This document shows positions 6,601 to 13,799 of a stretch of DNA of 13,799 nt, in pieces. Positions within the stretch are counted from its first letter, which is position 1. Each line of letters begins with the position of its first letter. The translations under genes and the position numbers were made by a program. Source of the DNA: an uncultured Ruminococcus sp. (GTDB lineage Bacteria > Bacillota > Clostridia > Oscillospirales > CAG-272); the NCBI GenBank assembly GCA_902766575.1, contig CACXED010000135.1, forward strand, positions 1 through 13,799, written 5' to 3'. Below the pieces are notes generated by a model. That model saw only the letters and a program-made list of their open reading frames with translations, made no database searches and was not told the origin of the DNA.

Positions 6601-7515
6601 ATGGAAAATAACGGTCAAAAGAAAGACCGTCGGTTTATCATTATCGACCGGCTCTATCTTGTAATGGCGATTCTGCCGCTGATAGTCGGAATGGTGATAA
6701 AGGTACTCGTCACGCCGGCTTCGGAGGGGATAGAGATCACCGGAGCGCGGATCTACTTTACGATACCCATGCCGCTTCAGGATCTGCCGATCACCGAATC
6801 GCAGGTGAACTCATGGCTCGTCATGCTGACGATCTTCGGGCTCTGCCTCTGGCTGACCCACGGACTCACCGAGCGCGCCGAGACCAAGCGTCAGCTCGTC
6901 TGCGAATTCATCGTGGAAAAGACCGACGGACTCATCGCAAGCAACATGGGCGAAAAGTATTTTTCGCATTTCGGGCCGTTCATTGCGGCTGTCATGTCGC
7001 TTTCCGCGCTGTCGAGCCTGATCACTCTGATCGGACTGTACACGCCGACGTCGGATATGAACGTCGTCGCGGGCTGGGCGGTAGTGGTGTTCGTGCTGAT
7101 CACATATTACAAGAATAAGTGCGGCTTCGTACATTATCTCAAGAGCTTCGCAAATCCCGCGCTCCTAACGCCGCTCAACGTGATAAGCGAGATCGCGACG
7201 CCCGTCTCAATGGCGTTCCGTCATTACGGAAATATCCTGTCGGGCTCGGTCATATCGGTGCTTGTCGCGTCGGCACTGCAGGGACTTTCTAAAATGCTGC
7301 TCGGATGGCTTCCGGGCGTGCTGGGAGACATCCCGTTTTTGCAGATTGGACTTCCCGCGATACTGTCGATCTACTTCGACTTATTCAGCGGACTTCTGCA
7401 GGCGTTCATCTTCGCGATGCTGACCATGCTCTACGTCAGCAGCGGCTTCCCGGCGGACGACTGGGAAAAGCTGCAGGCAAAGCGCCTTGCGGCGAAGAAA
7501 GTCAAAACCGCTTAG
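6601..7515 (+). CDS. atpB: ATP synthase Fo subunit a
   Basis: Membrane stator subunit that supplies the ion half-channels and the essential arginine facing the c-ring. The 304 residues are mostly hydrophobic, with the conserved block LLTPLNVISEIATPVSMAFRHYGN (188-211, partly shared with all subunit a); Arg207 corresponds to the E. coli Arg210. The C-terminal helix GLLQAFIFAMLTMLYVS (264-280) is the other family hallmark. The usual LRLFGN appears as the variant FRHYGN. The ATG at 6601 lies 15 bases after a perfect AAGGAGGTGA (6579-6588), unusually far; no nearer ATG, GTG or TTG exists in frame. It heads the Fo genes B-E-F of the operon. Confidence 0.95.
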   Translation: MENNGQKKDRRFIIIDRLYLVMAILPLIVGMVIKVLVTPASEGIEITGARIYFTIPMPLQDLPITESQVNSWLVMLTIFGLCLWLTHGLTERAETKRQLVCEFIVEKTDGLIASNMGEKYFSHFGPFIAAVMSLSALSSLITLIGLYTPTSDMNVVAGWAVVVFVLITYYKNKCGFVHYLKSFANPALLTPLNVISEIATPVSMAFRHYGNILSGSVISVLVASALQGLSKMLLGWLPGVLGDIPFLQIGLPAILSIYFDLFSGLLQAFIFAMLTMLYVSSGFPADDWEKLQAKRLAAKKVKTA

Positions 7516-7567
7516 TCAAATAAGCCTTACAAACCGGCTTTATTAAAAATTTCGGAGGTAACAAGAA

Positions 7568-7849
7568 ATGCTTGAACTCGCAATAGGAATTATCTTAGGC
7601 GGCTGCGCTCTCGGAGCGGGCTGCGCAATGATCGCAGGTATCGGCCCCGGTATAGGTGAAGGAAACGCCGTCGCAAAGGCCTGCGAGGCTATCGGACGTC
7701 AGCCCGAGTCTCAGGGAGCCGTCACCACCACGATGCTGATGGGCTGCGCTATCGCCGAGACGACCGGTCTTTACGCGCTGGTCATCGCGATACTGCTCAT
7801 CTTCCTCGCGCCCGGACGCTTCGTGAACATTCTCCTTCGCAGCATATAA
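7568..7849 (+). CDS. atpE: ATP synthase Fo subunit c with a two-carboxylate, Na+-type ion site
   Basis: Subunit of the rotating ring in Fo; each copy carries one coupling ion. The 93 residues form the usual helical hairpin: helix 1 with the glycine-rich AGIGPGIGEG (23-32), polar loop GRQPES (43-48), helix 2 with AIAETTGLYALV (61-72). Compared from memory with the Na+-binding ring of Ilyobacter tartaricus (Q32, E65, S66, T67, Y70), the equivalents here are E31, E64, T65, T66 and Y69. A carboxylate in place of the glutamine is the motif described for the Na+-driven ring of Fusobacterium nucleatum. GGAGG (7554-7558) is nine bases before the ATG. Subunit identity is certain; Na+ coupling is inferred from these residues. 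Confidence 0.96.
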   Translation: MLELAIGIILGGCALGAGCAMIAGIGPGIGEGNAVAKACEAIGRQPESQGAVTTTMLMGCAIAETTGLYALVIAILLIFLAPGRFVNILLRSI

Positions 7850-7861
7850 GGGGCTGACGAA

Positions 7862-8383
7862 ATGCAGACTCTTGAAGTCATTTCAGTAAATATCTGGCAG
7901 ATACTGATCTCGCTTGCGAATCTTGTGATCCTGACCCTGATATTGAAGAAATTTCTCTACGCGCCGGTCAGAAAGATGCTCGACGCCCGCCGTTCGACGA
8001 TAGACGCTCAGTACGCCGACGCCGACAGGGCTAAGAACGACGCTCTTGCCGCAAAGGAGAGCTACGAAAGCAAGCTCTCGACGGCAAAGGACGAGGCAGA
8101 CGCAATCCGCGCCGAGGCTGTCGCCGACGCCGGTCGCCGCTCGGACAAGCTGCTCGCCGAGGCTAAGGACAAGGCTGACGCCATCGTCCGCCGCGCCGAG
8201 GAGGAAGCGGAGCTCGAGCGCCGCAAGGCTGCCGACGACGTAAAGCGCGAGATCGCCGACGTTTCGACTGCTCTCACCGAGAAGCTGATCGGCCGCGAGC
8301 TCGGCGACAAGGATCACCGCGAGCTTATCGACAGCTTTATCGACAGCATCGACAGCGCTGAGGATATTGGTGAATCAAAATGA
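7862..8383 (+). CDS. atpF: ATP synthase Fo subunit b
   Basis: Peripheral stalk subunit that anchors delta/F1 to the membrane so that the alpha3beta3 head does not turn with the rotor. The 173 residues have the standard plan: one N-terminal membrane helix (about 8-29, NIWQILISLANLVILTLILK), then a short hinge with YAPVRKMLDAR, and a long charged, alanine-rich right-handed coiled-coil helix (about 45-145), ending with a conserved-type tail LIGRELGDKDHRELID. The start lies 12 bases after the atpE stop, with AAGGGG overlapping that stop. Only one b gene is present, so the stalk is expected to be a b homodimer. It overlaps atpH by four bases (ATGA at 8380-8383), indicating translational coupling. 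Confidence 0.95.
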   Translation: MQTLEVISVNIWQILISLANLVILTLILKKFLYAPVRKMLDARRSTIDAQYADADRAKNDALAAKESYESKLSTAKDEADAIRAEAVADAGRRSDKLLAEAKDKADAIVRRAEEEAELERRKAADDVKREIADVSTALTEKLIGRELGDKDHRELIDSFIDSIDSAEDIGESK

Positions 8384-8913
8384 ACGACGTAAGCAAGGAA
8401 TACTCGCAGGCGCTGTTCACCATCGCGTTTGAGGAGGATCGGGTCGGAGAATACGCCTCCGCGCTCGACGAAATAAAACGCATACTCGGCGAAAATCCGC
8501 GGTATATCGACCTGCTCGCGTCGCCCTGCGTATCGCTCGACGAGCGCAGGAGGGCTATCGACGCCGCCTTTGAAGGCGGAGACGCGATTGAACGGAATAT
8601 CGCGTCGTTCCTTAAGCTGCTCTGCGAAAAGGGACGTATCCGCGACGTCTTTGACATAATCGACGAGACCGTCGCAATGCTCCGCGCCTCAGAGGGCGTC
8701 TCGACGGCGATCGTCACCTCCGCGGTCGGGCTCACCGACGCGGAAAAGACCGAGCTTCGCGAAAAGCTCGAAAAGAAGCTCGGACACAGGGTCGAGCTTG
8801 TATGCGGAGTTGATCCGTCGCTGCTCGGCGGAGTGTCGGTCAGCGTCGACGGCAAGGTCATCGACGGAAGCATCAGACACAAGCTGCAAAGCATCAAAGA
8901 GATAATCAGATAG
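8380..8913 (+). CDS. atpH: ATP synthase F1 subunit delta (OSCP)
   Basis: Links the top of the F1 head to the b-subunit stalk. The 177 residues match the family length. The N-terminal part (about 1-105) is the helical domain, with the typical opening SKEYSQALFTIA and FLKLLCEKGRI; the C-terminal part holds the hallmark LGGVSVSVDGKVIDGSIRHKL (residues about 147-167). The ATG overlaps the atpF stop as ATGA, so translation is probably coupled; a GAGG lies about 16-20 bases upstream. The stop is 28 bases before the chosen atpA start. Confidence 0.95.
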   Translation: MNDVSKEYSQALFTIAFEEDRVGEYASALDEIKRILGENPRYIDLLASPCVSLDERRRAIDAAFEGGDAIERNIASFLKLLCEKGRIRDVFDIIDETVAMLRASEGVSTAIVTSAVGLTDAEKTELREKLEKKLGHRVELVCGVDPSLLGGVSVSVDGKVIDGSIRHKLQSIKEIIR

Positions 8914-8941
8914 ATTTCCCATGAAAGGAGAAATCGGCAGA

Positions 8942-10435
8942 ATGAATTTAAGACCCGAGGAAATCAGCGGCATTATTAAAGACCAGATAAAGAATTACAA
9001 TTCCAAGGTCGAGATGGCTGAGACCGGAAGCGTTATCCTCGTCGGAGACGGCATTGCCCGCGTTTACGGACTCAGAAGCTGCATGGCAAACGAGCTCGTC
9101 GAGTTCGACGACGGCAGCTTCGGAATGGCTCAGAACCTTGAGAACGAGACGGTGTCGGTCGCTGTCCTCTCAGACAAGAACAACATCCGCGAGGGAACTC
9201 AGGTTCGCCGCACCGGAAAAGTCGTTTCCGTGCCGGTCGGCGAGGCTTTGATCGGCCGCGTCGTGGACGCGCTCGGCGAGCCTATCGACGGCAAGGGAGA
9301 GATCAGAACCACCGAGACCCGTCCCATCGAGCGCGAGGCTCCCGGCATAATCGAGCGCAAAAGCGTCTCAGTGCCGCTCCAGACCGGAATCAAGGCTATC
9401 GACTCGATGATCCCGATCGGACGCGGTCAGCGCGAGCTCATCATCGGCGACCGTCAGACCGGTAAGACCGAGATCGCAACCGATACCATTATCAACCAGA
9501 AGGGGCAGGGAGTCATCTGCATCTACGTCGCTATAGGTCAGAAGGCTACGTCGGTCGTTCAGCTCGTGAACGAGCTCGAACACTCAGGAGCCATGGACTA
9601 CACGATAGTCGTGTCGGCGTCGGCGTCCGAATCGGCTCCGCTCCAGTATATCGCGCCCTATTCGGGCTGCGCGATGGCTGAATATTTCCGCGAGCAGGGA
9701 AAGGACGTGCTCATAGTCTACGACGACCTGTCAAAGCACGCCGTGGCTTACCGCGCGCTCTCGCTGCTCATCAGACGTCCGCCGGGACGCGAGGCTTATC
9801 CCGGAGACGTATTCTATCTCCACTCCAGACTGCTCGAGAGAGCCGCCTGTGTCGCTCCCGAGTACGGCGGAGGCTCGATAACCGCTCTGCCGCTCATCGA
9901 GACTCAGGCAGGCGACGTGTCGGCGTACATCCCGACCAACGTCATTTCGATCACCGACGGACAGATCTTCCTTGAGACCGAGCTTTTCCACGCCGGCGTC
10001 ATGCCGGCTATCAACCCCGGAATCTCGGTCAGCCGCGTCGGCGGCTCGGCTCAGATCAAGGGCATGAAGAAGGTCTCGGGCGAGCTGAAGCTCATCTATT
10101 CTCAGTACCGCGAGCTGAAATCCTTCGCTCAGTTCGGAAGCGATCTCGACGCCGATACCAAGGCGCGTCTCGCGCTCGGCGAGCGTGTCGTCGAGGTGCT
10201 CAAGCAGAAGCGCAACTCGCCGGTCAGGGTCGGCTGTCAGGTCGCGATCGTCTACGCGGTCACGAACGGCTGGCTCAACAAGGTCGAGGTCGAAAAGGTC
10301 CACGAATGGGAGCTGAAGCTCTACGATCTGCTCGAGGCTAAGTATACCGACCTGCTCGAACGCATCGAGGCAGGCAAGTGGGGCGACGCGGAGGTCGAAG
10401 ATCTCAAAAAGGCTCTCGGCGAAATGGGGGCCTGA
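8942..10435 (+). CDS. atpA: ATP synthase F1 subunit alpha
   Basis: Non-catalytic nucleotide-binding subunit of the F1 hexamer. I chose the ATG at 8942, giving 497 aa beginning MNLRPEEIS, because the AAAGGAG Shine-Dalgarno (8924-8930) lies just upstream at 11 bases; the in-frame ATG at 8921 would place that site inside the coding region and has no ribosome binding site of its own. The 497-aa length agrees with the family (about 500). The P-loop GDRQTGKT is at residues 169-176 (Lys175), in its normal place, and the conserved arginine-containing segment NPGISVSRVGGSAQ follows around residue 358. Beta-barrel, nucleotide-binding and C-terminal helical domains are all present. Only three bases separate it from atpG. 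Confidence 0.97.
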   Translation: MNLRPEEISGIIKDQIKNYNSKVEMAETGSVILVGDGIARVYGLRSCMANELVEFDDGSFGMAQNLENETVSVAVLSDKNNIREGTQVRRTGKVVSVPVGEALIGRVVDALGEPIDGKGEIRTTETRPIEREAPGIIERKSVSVPLQTGIKAIDSMIPIGRGQRELIIGDRQTGKTEIATDTIINQKGQGVICIYVAIGQKATSVVQLVNELEHSGAMDYTIVVSASASESAPLQYIAPYSGCAMAEYFREQGKDVLIVYDDLSKHAVAYRALSLLIRRPPGREAYPGDVFYLHSRLLERAACVAPEYGGGSITALPLIETQAGDVSAYIPTNVISITDGQIFLETELFHAGVMPAINPGISVSRVGGSAQIKGMKKVSGELKLIYSQYRELKSFAQFGSDLDADTKARLALGERVVEVLKQKRNSPVRVGCQVAIVYAVTNGWLNKVEVEKVHEWELKLYDLLEAKYTDLLERIEAGKWGDAEVEDLKKALGEMGA

Positions 10436-10438
10436 TCC

Positions 10439-11260
10439 ATGCCGGATACGAAAGCCCTCAGGACACGCATAAAAAGCGTGGACTCAACTCTCCATCTCAC
10501 AAAGGCGATGGGACTCGTCGCGTCGTCAAAGCTCCGCCGCTCGGGCGAGGCTATGATGAAGGCGCGCGACTACGCCGCTTCGGTGCGTGGAGTCATAACA
10601 AGGCTCACCGCGTCAAAGGAATGTGAGAGAAGCGCTTTCATGCGCCGTTCGGGAGAGGATATCTCGAGGACGAGGATCATCGTCATCGCCGGAGACCGCG
10701 GAATGGCGGGCGGATATAACGCCAACGTGTTCCGGCTCGCCGCCGAGTACGAGGGCGCGCAGTTCATCCCGATAGGAAAGCGCGCCTGCGCACGGTTCAG
10801 AAACGGCGACGCGGTCATGGACATCTCGTCGGAGCATTTCAGCTCCGAGGACGCCGGAAAGCTCGCGCGCAGTCTCTGCTCGGATTTCACGGCGGGAAAA
10901 TACGACCGTCTCGGGATAATCTCCACGAAATATCAGTCAATGCTCGTCCAGACCGCGCGCATAGAGTGGCTCCTGCCGCTTGAGAGAAGCGAGAGCGTCG
11001 GCCCGGGCGTCAGCATAATCTTTGAGCCGGACGAGCTCACGATACTCGGCGAGGTCGTTCCGGAATATATCGCCGGGATCATCGCCGCCGACATACGCGA
11101 GAGCTTCGCTTCCGAGGTCGCCGCGCGCCGCAACGCGATGGACGCCGCCGGAAAGAACGCAGGCGAAATGATCGAAAAGCTCCAGCTCGAGTATAACCGC
11201 GCCCGTCAGAGCGCGATCACTCAGGAGATCACCGAAATCGTCGCCGGAGCGCAGAACTGA
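10439..11260 (+). CDS. atpG: ATP synthase F1 subunit gamma
   Basis: Central rotor shaft that transmits c-ring rotation to the catalytic beta subunits. The 273 residues show both conserved ends: the N-terminal coiled-coil helix with KALRTRIKSVDSTLHLTKAM (about 4-24; usual family form is 'RI.S...T.KIT.AM') and the C-terminal helix with NRARQSAITQEITEIVAGA (252-270). The Rossmann-like middle has the signature GDRGMAGGYN. It is somewhat shorter than the usual 285-290 residues, the difference lying in the middle domain. The start is three bases after the atpA stop, with only a G-run (10426-10430) as ribosome binding site, suggesting coupling to alpha translation. Confidence 0.96.
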   Translation: MPDTKALRTRIKSVDSTLHLTKAMGLVASSKLRRSGEAMMKARDYAASVRGVITRLTASKECERSAFMRRSGEDISRTRIIVIAGDRGMAGGYNANVFRLAAEYEGAQFIPIGKRACARFRNGDAVMDISSEHFSSEDAGKLARSLCSDFTAGKYDRLGIISTKYQSMLVQTARIEWLLPLERSESVGPGVSIIFEPDELTILGEVVPEYIAGIIAADIRESFASEVAARRNAMDAAGKNAGEMIEKLQLEYNRARQSAITQEITEIVAGAQN

Positions 11261-11280
11261 CTCTGCCACAGGAGGTAATA

Positions 11281-12735
11281 ATGTCAAGCATTAACGACAA
11301 CATTTCTGACGCCGGGAAGAACGGCGCTCCTCTCGGAAAAAAGTGCGGAAAGGTCACGCAGGTCATGGGACCTGTCGTCGACGTCCGCTTTGAGAAAGAG
11401 AGCGACCTTCCGGCGATCTACAACGCGCTGACCGTCCCGATAGGGAGCCGGAAGCTAACGCTCGAGGTCGCACAGCATATCGGCGACAACACCGCGAGAT
11501 GTATCGCGATGTCCTCGACCGACGGTCTCCAGCGCGACACCGACGTCACCGACACCGGAGCGCCGATAAGCGTCCCGGTCGGAGAGGAAACTCTCGGAAG
11601 AATTTTCAACGTCCTCGGAGACACGGTCGACAACAAGCCCGCACCCGAAAACTGCGAGCGCATGAGTATCCACCGTCCCGCTCCCGGCTATGAGGAGCTC
11701 TCGACCTCCACCGAGATCCTCGAGACCGGTATCAAGGTCATCGACCTGATCTGCCCCTACTCCAAGGGCGGAAAGATCGGACTTTTCGGCGGCGCGGGAG
11801 TCGGAAAGACCGTCCTCATCATGGAGCTCATCAACAATATCGCCACTGAGCACGGCGGACTTTCGGTATTCACCGGCGTCGGCGAGCGTTCCCGCGAGGG
11901 CAACGACCTCTACAACGAGATGATGGAGTCCGGAGTCCTCAAAAAGACCGCGCTCGTCTACGGTCAGATGAACGAGCCGCCCGGAGCGCGTATGAGAGTC
12001 GCTCTGTCGGGTCTGACGATGGCGGAGTATTTCCGCGACGTTCAGAATCAGGATGTGCTGCTCTTTATCGACAACATCTTCCGCTTTACTCAGGCGGGAA
12101 GCGAGGTTTCGGCGCTGCTCGGACGTATGCCCTCGGCGGTCGGATATCAGCCCACGCTGGCAAACGAGATGGGCGCGCTTCAGGAGCGCATCACCTCGAC
12201 GAAGAAAGGCTCGATCACCTCGGTGCAGGCGGTCTACGTCCCGGCGGACGACCTGACCGACCCGGCTCCGGCAACGACCTTTGCGCACCTCGACGCTACG
12301 ACGGTTCTTTCGCGCGATATCGCGTCGCAGGGCATTTATCCTGCCGTAGACCCGCTCGAGTCGACTTCGCGGATCCTGAACCCCGATATTCTCGGAGAGG
12401 AGCATTATCGCGTCGCCCGCGAGGTTCAGAGGGTGCTTCAGCGATACAACGAGCTCATGGATATTATCGCGATCATGGGTATGGACGAGCTCTCCGACGA
12501 GGACAAGGCTACCGTCTCGCGCGCGAGAAAGATCCAGAGATTCCTGTCACAGCCGCTGCATGTATCCGAGAAGTTCAATGGATTCAAGGGAGTTTATGTT
12601 CCGCTTTCCGAAACGATACGCGGCTTTGCCGAGATCCTCGACGGCAAGCATGACGATCTTCCCGAGTCGGCGTTCCTCTATGTCGGTACAATCGACGAGG
12701 CGGTCGAAAAGGCGAAGAAGCAGGCAAATCAATGA
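11281..12735 (+). CDS. atpD: ATP synthase F1 subunit beta (catalytic)
   Basis: Catalytic subunit that makes or hydrolyses ATP at the alpha/beta interface. The 484 residues carry the P-loop GGAGVGKT (170-177, Lys176), the GER motif in GVGERSREGNDLY with its catalytic glutamate, the Walker B-type LLFIDNIFRF, and the DELSEED-equivalent DELSDED (402-408), which contacts gamma. An N-terminal extension of about 20 residues (MSSINDNISDAGKNG...) precedes the usual beginning GKVTQVMGPVVDV; the ATG is nevertheless well supported by AGGAGG (11270-11275) at five bases. The stop overlaps the atpC start by four bases (ATGA, 12732-12735). Confidence 0.98.
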   Translation: MSSINDNISDAGKNGAPLGKKCGKVTQVMGPVVDVRFEKESDLPAIYNALTVPIGSRKLTLEVAQHIGDNTARCIAMSSTDGLQRDTDVTDTGAPISVPVGEETLGRIFNVLGDTVDNKPAPENCERMSIHRPAPGYEELSTSTEILETGIKVIDLICPYSKGGKIGLFGGAGVGKTVLIMELINNIATEHGGLSVFTGVGERSREGNDLYNEMMESGVLKKTALVYGQMNEPPGARMRVALSGLTMAEYFRDVQNQDVLLFIDNIFRFTQAGSEVSALLGRMPSAVGYQPTLANEMGALQERITSTKKGSITSVQAVYVPADDLTDPAPATTFAHLDATTVLSRDIASQGIYPAVDPLESTSRILNPDILGEEHYRVAREVQRVLQRYNELMDIIAIMGMDELSDEDKATVSRARKIQRFLSQPLHVSEKFNGFKGVYVPLSETIRGFAEILDGKHDDLPESAFLYVGTIDEAVEKAKKQANQ

Positions 12736-12995
12736 AAAACCTGAGCTTGAAAATCTCCACTCCCGACGGAAACGTCTTTGAGGGACAGGCTGTCAAGCTC
12801 GACGTCCGCGGAATATGCGGCGAGCTCGCGGTCATGGCGGGACACACCGCGTTCATGACCGCCGTAAAGCCCGGTCACTGCGATCTCCTTTTCGAGGACG
12901 GCTCCGAGCGCCGCGGAGAGCTCGACGGCGGAATACTCAATGTCTCCGCCGACCTGACGACTCTGCTCGCGTCGGGCTTCAGATGGAAGGAATAA
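12732..12995 (+). CDS. atpC: ATP synthase F1 subunit epsilon lacking the C-terminal domain
   Basis: Rotor subunit that joins gamma to the c-ring. The 87 residues correspond to the N-terminal ten-strand beta-sandwich only: LKISTPDGNVFEG (5-17), ICGELAVMAGHTAFMTAVKPG (about 29-49) and GGILNVSADLTTLLASGF (about 67-84) are standard family segments. The family usually has 130-140 residues, the rest being a two-helix domain that can inhibit ATP hydrolysis; here the protein stops after FRWKE and the operon terminator starts 13 bases later, so the domain is absent rather than frameshifted. The ATGA overlap with atpD implies translational coupling. Naturally domain-less epsilon subunits are known, for example in Chlorobium. 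Confidence 0.93.
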   Translation: MKNLSLKISTPDGNVFEGQAVKLDVRGICGELAVMAGHTAFMTAVKPGHCDLLFEDGSERRGELDGGILNVSADLTTLLASGFRWKE

Positions 12996-13007
12996 CCGAA
13001 TACGGTA

Positions 13008-13045
13008 AGCGCCGCCCGACTTTTAAGCCGGGCGGCGCTCTTTTT
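13008..13045 (+). terminator. Intrinsic terminator of the atp operon
   Basis: AGCGCCGCCCG (13008-13018) pairs perfectly with CGGGCGGCGCT (13029-13039) around a ten-base loop, followed by C and five T's. The T-run is only on the plus strand, so it serves the atp operon; the convergent minus-strand gene ends at its edge. Confidence 0.93.
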
Positions 13046-13799
13046 CAGGGGATGAGCACGACCTTGGCGTCCTCGGTGAGACCGGGGTTCGCGTCGGCGA
13101 GCTTAGCCTTTGTGGTGCGATAGCGCTTGGCGATCTGCCAGAGCGTCTCTCCGGGCGACGGATAGCAGAGGATGAGTTTCGAGCTGTCGTTCGAATCGGG
13201 CAGAGGCTCGCCTGAGACAGTGATCGACTCGACCGCCTGACGCATCGCGCGCTTCAGAAAAACGGCGTTCAGCGAGACCTCAAAGTCGCAGAAGATCTTC
13301 GACGGGTCTATCCGCGCGCGCAGATCGGTCGCCTTGCAGGTACAGCTGAACGCGGCGGGTCCGGACAGGGACATATCGCCGACACTGAGCTCGCATCTGA
13401 CCGGGACGGTGAAATCCGCGGCCGCGAACTCGCTTCGGTCGGAGAGTATGCAGGAGATCCGCGCTTCGCCCGAGAGCTGAGCTCTGCCCCGGTCAAAGGA
13501 GCAGGAGGAAAGGCTGACGTCAGCCTGCGTGTCGACGATGTTCCAGCTCCGGTCGACGTCTCCGGGCAGACCGAGGGATTCTCTCGGCGCGCTCTCGTTC
13601 ACCGAGAAATTCGAGCTGACAAGCTTCCCGAGACTCGAGAGCTCGAGCCGCTTCATCGCGCACTGGCTCGGATGTGAGGTCGAGTAGGCGTCGAGGGTCA
13701 GAGGCGTCTCGGCATCGGCAAAGAGCGAGGCGTCGATGTCGAAGGACAGATCGAGCTCGAGGACTCTGCGCTCGCCGTAGGAATTCTCTCCGACCGACG
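13045..13799 (-). CDS. SPOCS (DUF3794)/LysM-domain protein, SipL-like (5' end outside the window)
   Basis: Convergent to the atp operon and running off the right edge; the minus-strand frame is open to the last full codon (13797), so the Met at 13656 is internal, not a start. About 251 C-terminal residues are visible. The upstream part (before 13656) contains RRVLELDLSFDID and TLDAYSTSHPSQ, resembling SPOCS repeats, with a further beta-rich unit around FCDFEVSLNAVF. A C-terminal LysM domain of about 43 residues follows (YPSPGETLWQIAKRYRTTKA... to VVLIP), expected to bind peptidoglycan or a related glycan. SPOCS+LysM is the layout of SipL, the SpoIVA-interacting spore coat protein of Clostridioides difficile, so a role in coat assembly around the forespore is likely. 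Other DUF3794/LysM proteins exist, so orthology is not claimed. Confidence 0.8.
   Translation of the reverse strand, partial: SVGENSYGERRVLELDLSFDIDASLFADAETPLTLDAYSTSHPSQCAMKRLELSSLGKLVSSNFSVNESAPRESLGLPGDVDRSWNIVDTQADVSLSSCSFDRGRAQLSGEARISCILSDRSEFAAADFTVPVRCELSVGDMSLSGPAAFSCTCKATDLRARIDPSKIFCDFEVSLNAVFLKRAMRQAVESITVSGEPLPDSNDSSKLILCYPSPGETLWQIAKRYRTTKAKLADANPGLTEDAKVVLIP

Noticed and set aside
8921..8941. ATG at 8921 as start of atpA
   Set aside because: It would put the AAAGGAG ribosome binding site inside the gene; there is no Shine-Dalgarno upstream of 8921, and AtpA homologues typically begin near the MNLRPEEI segment.
12996..13045. A displaced C-terminal domain of epsilon after a frameshift
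   Set aside because: Only 12 bases lie between the atpC stop and the terminator stem, so there is no room for the missing 45-50 residues.

Overview
The window reads as chromosome of a GC-rich, probably spore-forming Clostridia bacterium (an Oscillospirales/Ruminococcaceae-like genome would fit). The grounds are sigma-A promoters of the TTGACA-17-TATAAT type, AAAGGAG/GGAGG ribosome binding sites, a MepA-type MATE pump behind a leader resembling the Clostridia guanidine-IV riboswitch, a SPOCS (DUF3794)+LysM protein of the spore-coat SipL type, and a full F1Fo ATP synthase operon. Taxonomy is inference; there is no rRNA in the window.

Layout. 1-801: C-terminal part of a D-2-hydroxyacid dehydrogenase, cut by the window edge. 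802-1272: no credible protein gene, but a consensus promoter (835-863) is followed by a hairpin-rich stretch with a perfect tRNA T-arm and no intact tRNA. 1273-2367: a SPFH/slipin-like protein, then a hairpin terminator. 2446-2673: strong promoter and a ~190-nt leader with two successive terminators, probably a guanidine-IV type riboswitch. 2674-4101: MepA-like MATE exporter. 4109-5895: an ABC half-exporter with its own promoter.

5953-13045: ATP synthase operon with its own promoter, in the classical order I-B-E-F-H-A-G-D-C, closed by a strong intrinsic terminator. The genes are tightly packed, with 4-nt ATGA overlaps at F/H and D/C. Fo is a (atpB), c (atpE), b (atpF), with delta (atpH) as stator link; F1 is alpha, gamma, beta and epsilon. 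Two points stand out. Subunit c carries glutamates at both ion-site positions (E31 and E64) plus T65/T66/Y69, matching the two-carboxylate Na+ motif known from Fusobacterium nucleatum. Subunit epsilon is only 87 aa and lacks the C-terminal helical inhibitory domain.

13045-13799 (minus strand): C-terminal part of a SPOCS/LysM spore-coat-type protein, convergent with the atp operon and running off the right edge. No mobile element, CRISPR array or phage gene was seen. The most open-ended region is 835-1263.
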